A stretch of DNA of 9,828 nucleotides, taken from contig JAADDU010000082.1 in the NCBI GenBank assembly GCA_013153755.1, positions 1 through 9,828 of the forward strand, in the 5' to 3' direction. This DNA comes from Campylobacterota bacterium. Its GTDB lineage: Bacteria; Campylobacterota; Campylobacteria; Campylobacterales; Sulfurimonadaceae. Position numbers and translations under genes: made by a program. How positions within the stretch are numbered: the first letter of the stretch is position 1; the number at the start of each line of letters is the position of its first letter. Shown here one piece after another: positions 1 to 6,515 of the stretch. The notes under the pieces were generated by a model. It had not been told where the DNA came from and ran no database searches. It was given only the letters and a program-made list of their open reading frames with translations.

Positions 1-39
1 CCCCTCAAGGTAGCGTGTCTACCGTTCCACCACGATCGC
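1..39 (-). tRNA. tRNA-Leu(GAG), 5' part, cut by window edge
   Basis: Read on the minus strand, this begins with a 7-nt acceptor arm GCGATCG (39 to 33), then TG and a D-arm with the usual GGTAGAC core. The start of the anticodon arm follows, CTACC then TTGAGGG. The 7-nt anticodon loop would be TTGAGGG, so the anticodon is GAG (6 to 4) and the tRNA reads CUC/CUU leucine codons. The 3' half lies outside the window, so closure of the stems, the long variable arm expected of tRNA-Leu and the CCA end cannot be checked. Its 5' end is only about 10 nt downstream of the atpE terminator T-tract, on the same strand. Confidence 0.85.
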
Positions 40-48
40 ATTGGGCAT

Positions 49-84
49 AAAAAAAGCATCAACTCAAAAAAGAGTCAATGCTTT
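49..84 (-). terminator. Rho-independent terminator of atpE
   Basis: On the minus strand, AAAGCATTGACTC (84 to 72) and GAGTTGATGCTTT (65 to 53) pair over 13 positions with two G-U wobbles, around a six-T loop. A run of T follows (52 to 49). It lies 25 nt after the atpE stop codon. The tRNA-Leu begins about 10 nt further on, so this hairpin also forms the boundary between the two transcripts. Confidence 0.85.
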
Positions 85-109
85 GAGGTATATTTAGAAA
101 TCTTAAAGA

Positions 110-424
110 TTAACCTAAATATGGGTTAGCATAAAGAGCGATCAATGCAATAACTAGTGCATAGATAACTTGTGCTTCGATCATTGCAAGAGCGATGAAC
201 ATTGTAGTCATTAGTTTAGCACCAAGACCTGGGTTTCTAGCAGTACCAGCGATAGTTGCAGCAGCAGTATGACCCATACCGATAGCTCCACCAAGAGCAG
301 CAAGACCAAGACCAAGACCAGCAGCGATCATTGAGTAAGCTTTTAAAGTTTGGTTAGCAACCTCACCCTCATTTGCGAATACAGCAGCAGAAAATGCTAC
401 TAAAAGAAAAAGAATTTTTTTCAT
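110..424 (-). CDS. atpE: F0F1 ATP synthase subunit c
   Basis: The 104-aa c subunit forms the proton-carrying rotor ring of the membrane F0 sector. Residues 1-18 (MKKILFLLVAFSAAVFA) look like a cleavable signal peptide, an extension known for Campylobacterota c subunits. Helix 1 follows with the Gly-rich packing stretch (about 36-51), then the polar loop with R63-N64-P65, and helix 2 with the ion-binding carboxylate E83 in the MIEAQVIYAL segment. The Gln and Ser/Thr ligands that mark Na+-type rings are not evident, so proton coupling is inferred. The start is supported by AAGGA (435 to 431), 6 nt upstream. No other atp gene is nearby, which is usual in this phylum, where atpE sits apart from the main atp operon. 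Confidence 0.97.
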   Translation of the reverse strand: MKKILFLLVAFSAAVFANEGEVANQTLKAYSMIAAGLGLGLAALGGAIGMGHTAAATIAGTARNPGLGAKLMTTMFIALAMIEAQVIYALVIALIALYANPYLG

Positions 425-442
425 AAATTGTCCTTAAAATTA

Positions 443-486
443 TTACAATCCGTTCGGATAGCGTAACTTCATTTTTAATCATGAAG
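443..486 (-). promoter_or_regulatory. Structured 5' leader of atpE (two hairpins)
   Basis: Between the probable start site (around 529) and the atpE RBS there are two inverted repeats. Positions 467-472 and 481-486 (CTTCAT/ATGAAG) pair over 6 bp with an 8-nt loop. Positions 448-452 and 455-459 (ATCCG/CGGAT) pair over 5 bp. An outer TTAC/GTAA pairing (443-446 with 463-466) extends the second hairpin. No known riboswitch is recognised. The structures could affect stability or translation of this highly expressed mRNA, but that is inference. Confidence 0.4.
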
Positions 487-535
487 CAACCTAAACATAA
501 ATGCTCAGATTTCCCTACTAGAAATTGATACGCGA

Positions 536-541
536 ATTATA
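536..541 (-). promoter_or_regulatory. atpE promoter, -10 box TATAAT
   Basis: A perfect TATAAT lies on the minus strand within an AT-rich stretch, about 112 nt upstream of the atpE start. A GATAAT-like element at the -35 distance (564 to 559) is weak, which is common in Campylobacterota where the -10 dominates. This implies a 5' leader of roughly 105 nt. The upstream gene hemW ends at 585 without a convincing terminator, so some read-through into atpE is possible. Confidence 0.55.
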
Positions 542-584
542 TATAAAATGTGCTAAAGATTATCTTAGTAGTAGCTATTTATCT

Positions 585-1640
585 TCAAGAAGTTAAAAAA
601 AGTGCTATCTCATCTGCTAAAAGATACTCATAGTTATATAAAAAATCATCTTCTAGCCTAAGTTTTTGTTCAGTTATTAGGGTTTTTGCTCTCTCTTTTT
701 CTTCTTTATTGAGAATCTTTATATCTATTCCTACACAAGAACGAAGTCCTAAAAAGATTTGTTCTATCTTTTTATCTTCGGCTGATAGTTTTTCTACTTT
801 TATATTTAGTGGGTTTTTTATATATTCTTCAACACTATCTGATGGATAAAATCTCTCTAAATCTAGCTTCCCAACAGCACCACTTCCTAAGCCTATATAG
901 TCTTTATATTCCCAATAACCTAGGTTATGAGTACTTTTGTATGAGCCGAAATTGCTTATCTCGTATTGTTTAAAACCATATTTATTTACTTTGTCAAAAA
1001 GCCAGTTTGTAAGTTCTAGTTTTTCATTTGCAACTTCTGGAGTTGATGCAAAAGGGGTGTTTTGTTCTATGGTTAGAGCATATAAGCTAAGGTGGTTTAT
1101 GGGTAGGTCAAAAGCAGTTTTTAAGTCATATTCTAGAAGCTCTTTAGTATCTCCTTTTGTTGCATATATCAAATCTAATGAGATATTTTCAAAACCCACT
1201 TTTTTTGCAAAAAGCACTGCATCTAACGCATCTTGAGCTTTATGCGCACGATTTAGTAATTTTAATTTTGTGTCATTAAAACTTTGAACACCAAAACTTA
1301 TGCGATTTACTCCAAGTTTTCTCATCCCACTTAGCCACTCTTTAGATGCACTGTTTGGGTTAGCTTCACTTGTTACTTCTATATCATCTTTAAAGTATGG
1401 CTTTAATATCTCAAATATAGGTTGAAAAAGCACTGCATCTACGGTAGAAGGAGTCCCACCACCTATAAAAATACTCTCTATAGAGCATTTAGATGCAGTG
1501 TATCTTTGAAGTTCATATCTTAATTGAACTTCTAGTGCTTTCATATATGCCTCTTTTAGATGAAATTTATCTACATAAGAGTTAAAAGCACAGTAGTAAC
1601 ATTTAGAATCACAAAAAGGTATATGTATATAAACTAACAT
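585..1640 (-). CDS. hemW: HemW-like radical SAM heme chaperone
   Basis: This 351-aa cytoplasmic radical SAM protein belongs to the HemW group, heme-binding proteins that insert heme into respiratory enzymes; older annotation calls them coproporphyrinogen III oxidase. The CX3CX2C cluster motif is C10, C14, C17, right after the family N-terminus MLVYIHIPF. GGGTPS (60-65) is the SAM-binding glycine motif, and HNLGYW (238-243) is the HNxxYW signature typical of HemW. The long N-terminal extension of true HemN is absent, which favours HemW. The ATG directly follows the TAG of the preceding gene (0 nt), so it should be translationally coupled as the last gene of the panB operon. It carries three exact copies and one near copy of the TAGATGCAGTG word. 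Confidence 0.92.
   Translation of the reverse strand: MLVYIHIPFCDSKCYYCAFNSYVDKFHLKEAYMKALEVQLRYELQRYTASKCSIESIFIGGGTPSTVDAVLFQPIFEILKPYFKDDIEVTSEANPNSASKEWLSGMRKLGVNRISFGVQSFNDTKLKLLNRAHKAQDALDAVLFAKKVGFENISLDLIYATKGDTKELLEYDLKTAFDLPINHLSLYALTIEQNTPFASTPEVANEKLELTNWLFDKVNKYGFKQYEISNFGSYKSTHNLGYWEYKDYIGLGSGAVGKLDLERFYPSDSVEEYIKNPLNIKVEKLSAEDKKIEQIFLGLRSCVGIDIKILNKEEKERAKTLITEQKLRLEDDFLYNYEYLLADEIALFLTS
1215..1225 (-). repeat. TAGATGCAGTG word, copy 1
   Basis: Exact 11-mer on the minus strand inside hemW, read there as Asp-Ala-Val (residues 140-142). It is part of a 17-bp identical stretch shared with copy 2 (1209-1225 and 1425-1441). Confidence 0.8.
1431..1441 (-). repeat. TAGATGCAGTG word, copy 2
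   Basis: Exact 11-mer on the minus strand inside hemW, again read as Asp-Ala-Val (residues 68-70). It is followed on the coding strand by CTTTTT, as in copy 1. Confidence 0.8.
1490..1500 (+). repeat. TAGATGCAGTG word, copy 3
   Basis: Exact 11-mer in the opposite orientation to copies 1 and 2, still inside hemW. On the coding strand it is read as Thr-Ala-Ser-Lys. A near copy (TAGATGCACTG) lies at 1343-1353. Confidence 0.8.
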
Positions 1641-2687
1641 CTACCTACTAAACTCAAGTTTTTTAGTCCTAGCTTCAAAAAGTTTTAAAATAGTTAAGAA
1701 AAAAGCAGTTATGGCAGGTCCTAAAATCATACCCCAAAAACCAAAAGTAGAAAGTCCAGCTATGATAGCAAAGAAGATAACAAGCTCATTCATCTTTGTA
1801 TCATCATCTTCTAAGAGTCTAGTGTTTATCTCTTTTATTATCCAAGGTTTTATGAAAGTATCTGCGATGATTGAGATAACTATGATGGAATATAGAGCTA
1901 TAAAGATAGCATTACCACTTTCATCTATGGCAAACTCGTATATCATAAAAGGTAACCACATCAACACACCACCAACAACAGGAATCAAAGATGCAAAGCC
2001 ATACATAATACCAAACAGTAAACCATTGTAGCCCATATAAGAAACTGCTACCCCAAATAAGATACCTTCAAAAGCAGCTGTTACGATGATAGAGTAAAAA
2101 ACAACATTCATAACAGATGACAACTCTTTTGCAAGTAGTGTTGTCTCATCTATAGACATTTGAACTACTCTTTTTAAAAGTTCTACTATGTAAGAACCAT
2201 AATACTGAGCAAAAAAGTAAAATATGATGATTAAAAAAGCATTTTTTAAAAAACCTGCACTAAAAGCACCTATCTTCCCTGTGATAACAAGGACTGTAGC
2301 AGTTAGTGTATTTACATCTAACTCTTGCATAAAATCTAGTGCATAAGGTTTTAGAAACTGCATATATTCAGGAGGATTTTCTATAAAACTTCTTATAAAA
2401 ATTAAAATTTTTCCATAAGTTTCTGGCTCTACTGAATGTAGTTGTATAGTTAAGCTAGCTAAAAAGTAACCAAGAGGAGCAAAAAATAGAAGTGCCATAA
2501 TAACGCTAGAACCTAAAGCAGCTAATAATCTTGAATCAAAGATTTTATTTATGATTGATTGTATATTTGAGGTAGATACAGCTAAAAGCGATGCTATAGT
2601 TATGCTAAGTAAAAAAGGAGCATAAAGTAGGTACATCCAGTAAAGTGAAGTTGCGAATAAAATCGCTACAAAATATTGTGGTTTCAA
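1641..2687 (-). CDS. AI-2E family (UPF0118) membrane protein
   Basis: This 348-aa integral membrane protein belongs to the AI-2E transporter family (PerM/TqsA-like), whose members export small molecules or ions; the substrate here cannot be inferred. Hydrophobic segments fall at about 6-38, 58-82, 130-160, 195-218, 222-250, 258-278 and 300-335. Family signatures are SLIPVVGG (233-240) and [10 protein letters not shown] (316-325). The start is TTG (2687 to 2685), overlapping the ruvB stop as TTGA. A strong AGGAGGG (2703 to 2697) sits 9 nt upstream and supports this start over the internal Met18. It belongs to the panB-ruvB-hemW operon, and its TAG is immediately followed by the hemW ATG. Confidence 0.9.
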   Translation of the reverse strand: MKPQYFVAILFATSLYWMYLLYAPFLLSITIASLLAVSTSNIQSIINKIFDSRLLAALGSSVIMALLFFAPLGYFLASLTIQLHSVEPETYGKILIFIRSFIENPPEYMQFLKPYALDFMQELDVNTLTATVLVITGKIGAFSAGFLKNAFLIIIFYFFAQYYGSYIVELLKRVVQMSIDETTLLAKELSSVMNVVFYSIIVTAAFEGILFGVAVSYMGYNGLLFGIMYGFASLIPVVGGVLMWLPFMIYEFAIDESGNAIFIALYSIIVISIIADTFIKPWIIKEINTRLLEDDDTKMNELVIFFAIIAGLSTFGFWGMILGPAITAFFLTILKLFEARTKKLEFSR

Positions 2688-3697
2688 AACAGAGTTCCCT
2701 CCTCTTTTGGGATAGAGATGTTTAAAACATCATAAGTAGTTCTTGTGGCTTTTCTACCCTTTGCAGTTCTCTCAAGGTAACCATTTGCTATAAGATAAGG
2801 TTCAAGAACATCTTCAACTGTTCCCTCATCTTCACTCAATGAGGCTGCAATAGTGCTAAGTCCCATAGCTCTACCTTTTGCACTAACAAGTAGGTTTAGA
2901 AGTTTTAAATCCATCTCATCAAAACCATGAGAGTTTATGCCAAGTTCATCTAGTGCATACTTTGTTCTTTTGTGATTTATCTCTTTTTCCTCTGCAACTT
3001 CTGCAAAATCTCTAACACGGCGTAAGAGTCTAAGAGCTATACGAGGAGTCCCACGACTTCTTTTTGCTATCTCTAAAGATGCCTCATCCACGATTTTTTT
3101 ATCTAGTTTTTTAGATGCTTGAATCACTATCTTTGCAAGTTCTTTAGAAGTATAAAATTGCATCCTAAAACTCATACCAAATCTATCTCTTAGTGGATTT
3201 GAAAGCATACCGGCTCTTGTTGTAGCCCCTATAAGTGTAAAACGGGGTAAGTCTATTTTTACAGTTTGAGCAGCAGGACCACTACCTATGATGATATCTA
3301 TACGGAAGTCTTCCATAGAGGAGTAAAGTATCTCTTCTACTGCTGGAGAGAGGCGATGAATCTCATCTATAAAAAGGATATCTCCCTCTTCAAGATTAGT
3401 TAAGATAGCAGCTAAATCTCCACTCTTTTCTATCATGGGGGCAGCAGTAACTTTTATGTTTGCATTCATCTCATTTGCGATGATAAGAGCTAGAGTTGTT
3501 TTACCAAGCCCTGGAGGTCCATAAAAAAGAGCATGGTCAAGTGCTTCATCGCGTTTTTTAGATGCTTCTATAAAAACACCAAGATTCTTTTTTATCTGCT
3601 CTTGACCTATATACTCACTCCACGCATCAGGACGCAAAGTTACCTCTGCACTCTCCTCTTGCATATTAAAAGTTTCTATCTCCACTATTCTTTCCAT
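2684..3697 (-). CDS. ruvB: Holliday junction branch-migration ATPase RuvB
   Basis: RuvB is the 337-aa AAA+ hexameric motor that, with RuvA, drives branch migration of Holliday junctions in recombination and repair. Walker A is GPPGLGKT (60-67), Walker B ends in DEIH (111-114), sensor 1 is in GATTRAG (157-163) and the arginine finger lies in LRDRFG (169-174). The C-terminal winged helix ends with the [12 protein letters not shown] stretch. The length is normal for the family. The ATG overlaps the panB stop by one base (TAATG), and AGGA about 12 nt upstream is a weak RBS, suggesting coupling. ruvA and ruvC are not in the window. Confidence 0.98.
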   Translation of the reverse strand: MERIVEIETFNMQEESAEVTLRPDAWSEYIGQEQIKKNLGVFIEASKKRDEALDHALFYGPPGLGKTTLALIIANEMNANIKVTAAPMIEKSGDLAAILTNLEEGDILFIDEIHRLSPAVEEILYSSMEDFRIDIIIGSGPAAQTVKIDLPRFTLIGATTRAGMLSNPLRDRFGMSFRMQFYTSKELAKIVIQASKKLDKKIVDEASLEIAKRSRGTPRIALRLLRRVRDFAEVAEEKEINHKRTKYALDELGINSHGFDEMDLKLLNLLVSAKGRAMGLSTIAASLSEDEGTVEDVLEPYLIANGYLERTAKGRKATRTTYDVLNISIPKEEGTLF

Positions 3698-4488
3698 TAG
3701 TAGGTGTATTCCTGCGTTGGAAATTTTTTCTCTTGTACTTCATCTGCATAGTTTGCAATGGCATCTTTTACTAAAGTTGCACCATCCATATACTTTTTAA
3801 CAAATTTAGGGGTAAATGCTTCAAAAAGACCTAACATATCTGAAAAAACAAGTACTTGTCCATCAACATCAACACCTGCACCTATCCCTATAACAGGGAT
3901 ATCAACACACTTTGCAACCTCAGATGCCACTTCAGATTTTACACCCTCTATAACCATACAAAAAGCACCAGCATCTTCTATGGCTCTTGCATCTTCTATG
4001 AGTTGAAGTTGTTCTTGTGAAGTTTTACCTTTTATCTTATATCCACCATCTCCTCTTACAGATTGTGGTAAAAGACCTATATGCCCACAAACTGCTATAC
4101 CATTACTAGTAAGATGTTTAACTATGTGAGCTTTATCTTCTCCACCTTCTATTTTTACACAGTCTGCATCGGTTTTTCTAAAAACTTTTATGGCATTTTT
4201 GAGGGCAACTTTTTTGTTAGTATAAGTTCCAAATGGCATATCACATACTACAAAACTATTTTTTGCACCTTTACAAACTGCATTTGTATGGTAAATCATC
4301 TGATCCATAGTTGCACTTAGAGTATCTTCTTTTCCGGCAAAGCTCATATTTAAGCTATCTCCAACTAAAATCATATCTACACTAGGTTCTAAAAGCTTTG
4401 CAAATAAAGCATCATAAGCAGTAATCATCACTAAAGGTTTAACACCTTTAGCTTTTTGTATCGAATTTATAGTCATTTTTTTATTCAT
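3697..4488 (-). CDS. panB: 3-methyl-2-oxobutanoate hydroxymethyltransferase
   Basis: PanB (263 aa, full length) transfers a hydroxymethyl group from methylene-tetrahydrofolate to alpha-ketoisovalerate, giving ketopantoate, the first step of pantothenate and coenzyme A synthesis. The VGDSLNM motif (42-48), D83 and E114 supply the metal-site acidic residues, and E181 in VIEGVKSE is the catalytic base position known for the family. It is the first gene of the four-gene minus-strand operon. No Shine-Dalgarno is visible before the ATG, and a possible -10 (TAAAAT, 4500 to 4495) lies so close that the mRNA may be nearly leaderless. A second in-frame ATG (Met5) follows 12 nt later and also lacks an RBS. 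Confidence 0.97.
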   Translation of the reverse strand: MNKKMTINSIQKAKGVKPLVMITAYDALFAKLLEPSVDMILVGDSLNMSFAGKEDTLSATMDQMIYHTNAVCKGAKNSFVVCDMPFGTYTNKKVALKNAIKVFRKTDADCVKIEGGEDKAHIVKHLTSNGIAVCGHIGLLPQSVRGDGGYKIKGKTSQEQLQLIEDARAIEDAGAFCMVIEGVKSEVASEVAKCVDIPVIGIGAGVDVDGQVLVFSDMLGLFEAFTPKFVKKYMDGATLVKDAIANYADEVQEKKFPTQEYTY

Positions 4489-4541
4489 AAAAGTATTTTA
4501 ACTAAAAATTGCTATAATTTGGAATATATAGGAGATTTTTT
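4489..4541. promoter_or_regulatory. Divergent promoter region panB / hpt
   Basis: These 53 bp separate two divergent operons. On the plus strand, TTGCTATAAT gives a -10 box TATAAT (4513-4518), followed by AGGAG (4530-4534), 7 nt before the hpt ATG. On the minus strand, candidates are TAAAAT (4500 to 4495) and TATAGC (4516 to 4511). The second overlaps the plus-strand box, so the two polymerase sites may compete. No operator repeat is visible. Confidence 0.6.
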
Positions 4542-4943
4542 ATGGGTATAAGAAGTGATTTGGAAGCAAACTTCGATTTTGATATTGTTGATGAGTTTTT
4601 AGATCACTACGCTATGATGGTCGAGAGCATGGAAGTGATGATCTTAGATCTTGAAAAAGATGGGATGTTTCAAAGAAGTGTAAATGAACTTTTTCGTGTA
4701 TTTCATAACATAAAATCAGCTTCTGGATATCTAAAGATTTTACCTATGTCTAAACTTTCAGCTTTTGTTGAAGATGCACTAGAAGAGCTAAGAAATGCAA
4801 CATATCTAGAAAATGATGAGGTAATAACTTGGTTGTTAGAAGTAAGTGATATGTTTGCTTCATGGCAAGAAGATTTAAAATTAGATAATGAACTCTCTCA
4901 TATAAAATACTCTTTACTAAAGATACCTGAACTAAAAAAATAA
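4542..4943 (+). CDS. Stand-alone Hpt-domain phosphotransfer protein
   Basis: This 133-aa, mostly helical acidic protein is essentially one histidine phosphotransfer (Hpt) domain, like the P1 domain of CheA. The phospho-accepting histidine is H55 in FHNIKSASGYL (54-64), matching the HxIKGxxGxLG-type motif with Ser at the first Gly. There is no kinase catalytic domain, receiver domain, signal peptide or membrane segment, so it should act in the cytoplasm as a relay between a hybrid kinase and a response regulator encoded elsewhere. The start is fixed by AGGAG 7 nt upstream. It opens an operon with trpA (12 nt downstream) and the ymdB-like gene. Partners cannot be named from this window. Confidence 0.85.
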   Translation: MGIRSDLEANFDFDIVDEFLDHYAMMVESMEVMILDLEKDGMFQRSVNELFRVFHNIKSASGYLKILPMSKLSAFVEDALEELRNATYLENDEVITWLLEVSDMFASWQEDLKLDNELSHIKYSLLKIPELKK

Positions 4944-4944
4944 A

Positions 4945-4959
4945 ATGGAAAAAATTTGA
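4945..4959 (+). promoter_or_regulatory. Possible 4-codon minicistron coupling hpt to trpA
   Basis: ATG GAA AAA ATT TGA begins 1 nt after the hpt stop codon and ends so that its TGA overlaps the TTG start of trpA (4956-4958). Reinitiation at this ATG could carry ribosomes to trpA, whose own RBS is weak (a GGA at 4948-4949 region). This may be chance in A-rich DNA. Confidence 0.25.
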
Positions 4960-5693
4960 AAAAACTTGTAGCATATATAACTTCTGCTTACCCAGAAAAA
5001 ACATTTAGTATAGATTTGGCTCTTGCTCTTGGTGAGAATGGTGTAGATACATTAGAACTTGGAGTTCCTTTTTCAGACCCAGTTGCAGATGGTCCTCTCA
5101 TAGAAAAAGCAAATCATAAAGCTTTAGAGCTTGGCTTTAAATTTCAAGATTTGTTGGATATTTCTGAAGTAGTAGCTCCAAATGTAGATACTCTTTGGAT
5201 GGGCTATTTTAACAGTTTTTATCAACAAAATCTAGATAAACTCCTAAGCACTGCATCTAAACTTGGTGTAAATGGTCTAATCATTCCAGATTTACCACAT
5301 GAAGAAGCTCTAGCATATACTAATCTCTTTAAGCAAAATAATTTAGCAAATATTAGTTTTGTAGCTCCAACAGATACACCTCAAAGGATAAAAGAGGTTG
5401 TATCAGATGCACAAAAGTTTATATATATGGTCGCATATACTGGCATAACTGGTTCAGGACAAGCAGAAGATTTACAACCATTTTTAGCTTCTATAAAAGA
5501 GTTTTCAGATACTCCTGTATATGTTGGTTTTGGAGTAAATTCTAAAACTGCAAAAGCAAAAGTAAAAGGTGCTGATGGTGTTATAGTAGGAAGTGCTTTT
5601 ATAGATATACTACTTCAAGATGAACTTTCTTATAATGATAAAATACTTAGATGCAGTGAGTTGTCTAAAATTATAAAAAATGAAATAAACTAA
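4956..5693 (+). CDS. trpA: Tryptophan synthase alpha chain
   Basis: TrpA (245 aa) cleaves indole-3-glycerol phosphate to indole and glyceraldehyde 3-phosphate, and passes indole to TrpB. The (beta/alpha)8 barrel shows LELGVPFSDPVADGP (33-47) with the two catalytic acids E34 and D45, equivalent to Glu49 and Asp60 of the Salmonella enzyme. The phosphate-binding stretches are near GITGSG and the GFGVNS and VGSAF segments. It starts about 15 residues later than enterobacterial TrpA, so the N-terminal helix is missing. The start is TTG with only a weak GGAA upstream. trpB is not adjacent, so trp genes are at least partly dispersed here. Two TAGATGCAGTG words lie inside it. Confidence 0.95.
   Translation: MKKLVAYITSAYPEKTFSIDLALALGENGVDTLELGVPFSDPVADGPLIEKANHKALELGFKFQDLLDISEVVAPNVDTLWMGYFNSFYQQNLDKLLSTASKLGVNGLIIPDLPHEEALAYTNLFKQNNLANISFVAPTDTPQRIKEVVSDAQKFIYMVAYTGITGSGQAEDLQPFLASIKEFSDTPVYVGFGVNSKTAKAKVKGADGVIVGSAFIDILLQDELSYNDKILRCSELSKIIKNEIN
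5249..5259 (-). repeat. TAGATGCAGTG word, copy 4
   Basis: Exact 11-mer seen as CACTGCATCTA on the plus strand inside trpA, read as Thr-Ala-Ser-Lys. This is the same peptide that copy 3 gives in hemW. Confidence 0.8.
5648..5658 (+). repeat. TAGATGCAGTG word, copy 5
   Basis: Exact 11-mer near the 3' end of trpA, read as Arg-Cys-Ser. Copy 6 gives the same tripeptide in the next gene. Confidence 0.8.
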
Positions 5694-5695
5694 AT

Positions 5696-6505
5696 ATGAA
5701 GATTATTTTTATAGGAGATATAGTAGGTCGCCCTGGTAGGGAGATGCTAAAAACGTATCTTCAAGATATTAAAACAGAGTATGAAGTGGATTTTGTGATA
5801 GCAAACTATGAAAATGCTTCTCATGGTTTTGGATTGACTCCTAAAAATGCAAATGAACTTTTTGGTTATGGTATAGATGTGATGAGTGGTGGAAACCATA
5901 CTTGGGATAAAAAAGAGATAGTAGCACTTTTTGACACTCATGAGATTTTAAGACCTCATAATTACCCAGATGATGTTGCTGGAACAGGGTGCAAGGTTTA
6001 TGAAGTTTGTGGTGAAAAACTAGCTGTTTTAAATCTTATGGGACACTACTCGATGCCATATACACAAAATGCTTTTTTAACTGCTAAACAAACTGTAGCT
6101 CAGTTAAAAGAGGAGGGCGTGAAAAATATTTTCATAGACTTTCATGCAGAAGCTACAAGTGAAAAAAGAGCTATGCTTATGATGCTTCAAGGGCAAGTGA
6201 GTGGAATTATCGGGACACATACCCATGTATCTACAGATGATTTGCAGATAGTAGATGGTACTGCATACCTAACAGATATGGGGCTAAGTGGCTGTAGAGA
6301 CAATGTAATAGGTATGGATTCAAAAGTGCCTATAAAGCAGTTTTTAACTGGTTTAAAAGGTCACTTTGACATACCAAAAAAGTGTAAAAAAATTCTTCAA
6401 ATAGCCATAATGGAGTTTAAAGATGGTAGATGCAGTGATGCTTTTAAGTTAAAAGTGTTTGATGATGGTAGAGTTTTACGAACTGATGCGTGGGTGGAAG
6501 AGTAG
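5696..6505 (+). CDS. YmdB-type (TIGR00282) metallophosphoesterase
   Basis: This 269-aa protein belongs to the TIGR00282 family; its Bacillus subtilis member YmdB is a 2',3'-cyclic nucleotide phosphodiesterase that affects motility and biofilm choice. All metal ligands known for YmdB are present at matching positions: D8 (FIGDIVGRPG), E39-N40, N67-H68 (GGNHTW), H150 (DFHAE), and H175 and H177 (GTHTH). The length is normal for the family. It starts 2 nt after the trpA stop, so it is the last gene of the hpt-trpA operon. No signal peptide is present. The actual substrate in this organism is inferred from family. The stop codon lies inside the left copy of an 11-bp direct repeat that flanks the adjacent repeat element. 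Confidence 0.92.
   Translation: MKIIFIGDIVGRPGREMLKTYLQDIKTEYEVDFVIANYENASHGFGLTPKNANELFGYGIDVMSGGNHTWDKKEIVALFDTHEILRPHNYPDDVAGTGCKVYEVCGEKLAVLNLMGHYSMPYTQNAFLTAKQTVAQLKEEGVKNIFIDFHAEATSEKRAMLMMLQGQVSGIIGTHTHVSTDDLQIVDGTAYLTDMGLSGCRDNVIGMDSKVPIKQFLTGLKGHFDIPKKCKKILQIAIMEFKDGRCSDAFKLKVFDDGRVLRTDAWVEE
6427..6437 (+). repeat. TAGATGCAGTG word, copy 6
   Basis: Exact 11-mer near the 3' end of the ymdB-like gene, read as Arg-Cys-Ser. No exact copy follows in the remaining 3.4 kb; the nearest is TAGATGCACTA at 9574-9584. Confidence 0.8.
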
Positions 6506-6515
6506 TTTTTTACTT

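Noticed and set aside
553..568. Near-palindrome CTAAAGATTATCTTAG upstream of the atpE -10 as an operator.
   Set aside because: The symmetry is imperfect and AT-rich, and it is a common kind of chance match in DNA of this composition. No regulator can be tied to it.
583..592. Palindrome CTTCAAGAAG at the hemW stop as a terminator.
   Set aside because: The stem is only 4-5 bp and no T-run follows on the minus strand.
937..1236. Open frames opposite the coding strand, here and at 1711-2031, 3758-4006, 4081-4320, 4750-5004, 5747-5941 and 8118-8342.
   Set aside because: Each lies fully inside a well-supported gene on the other strand, or in a shadow frame of it. None has an RBS or recognisable protein features.
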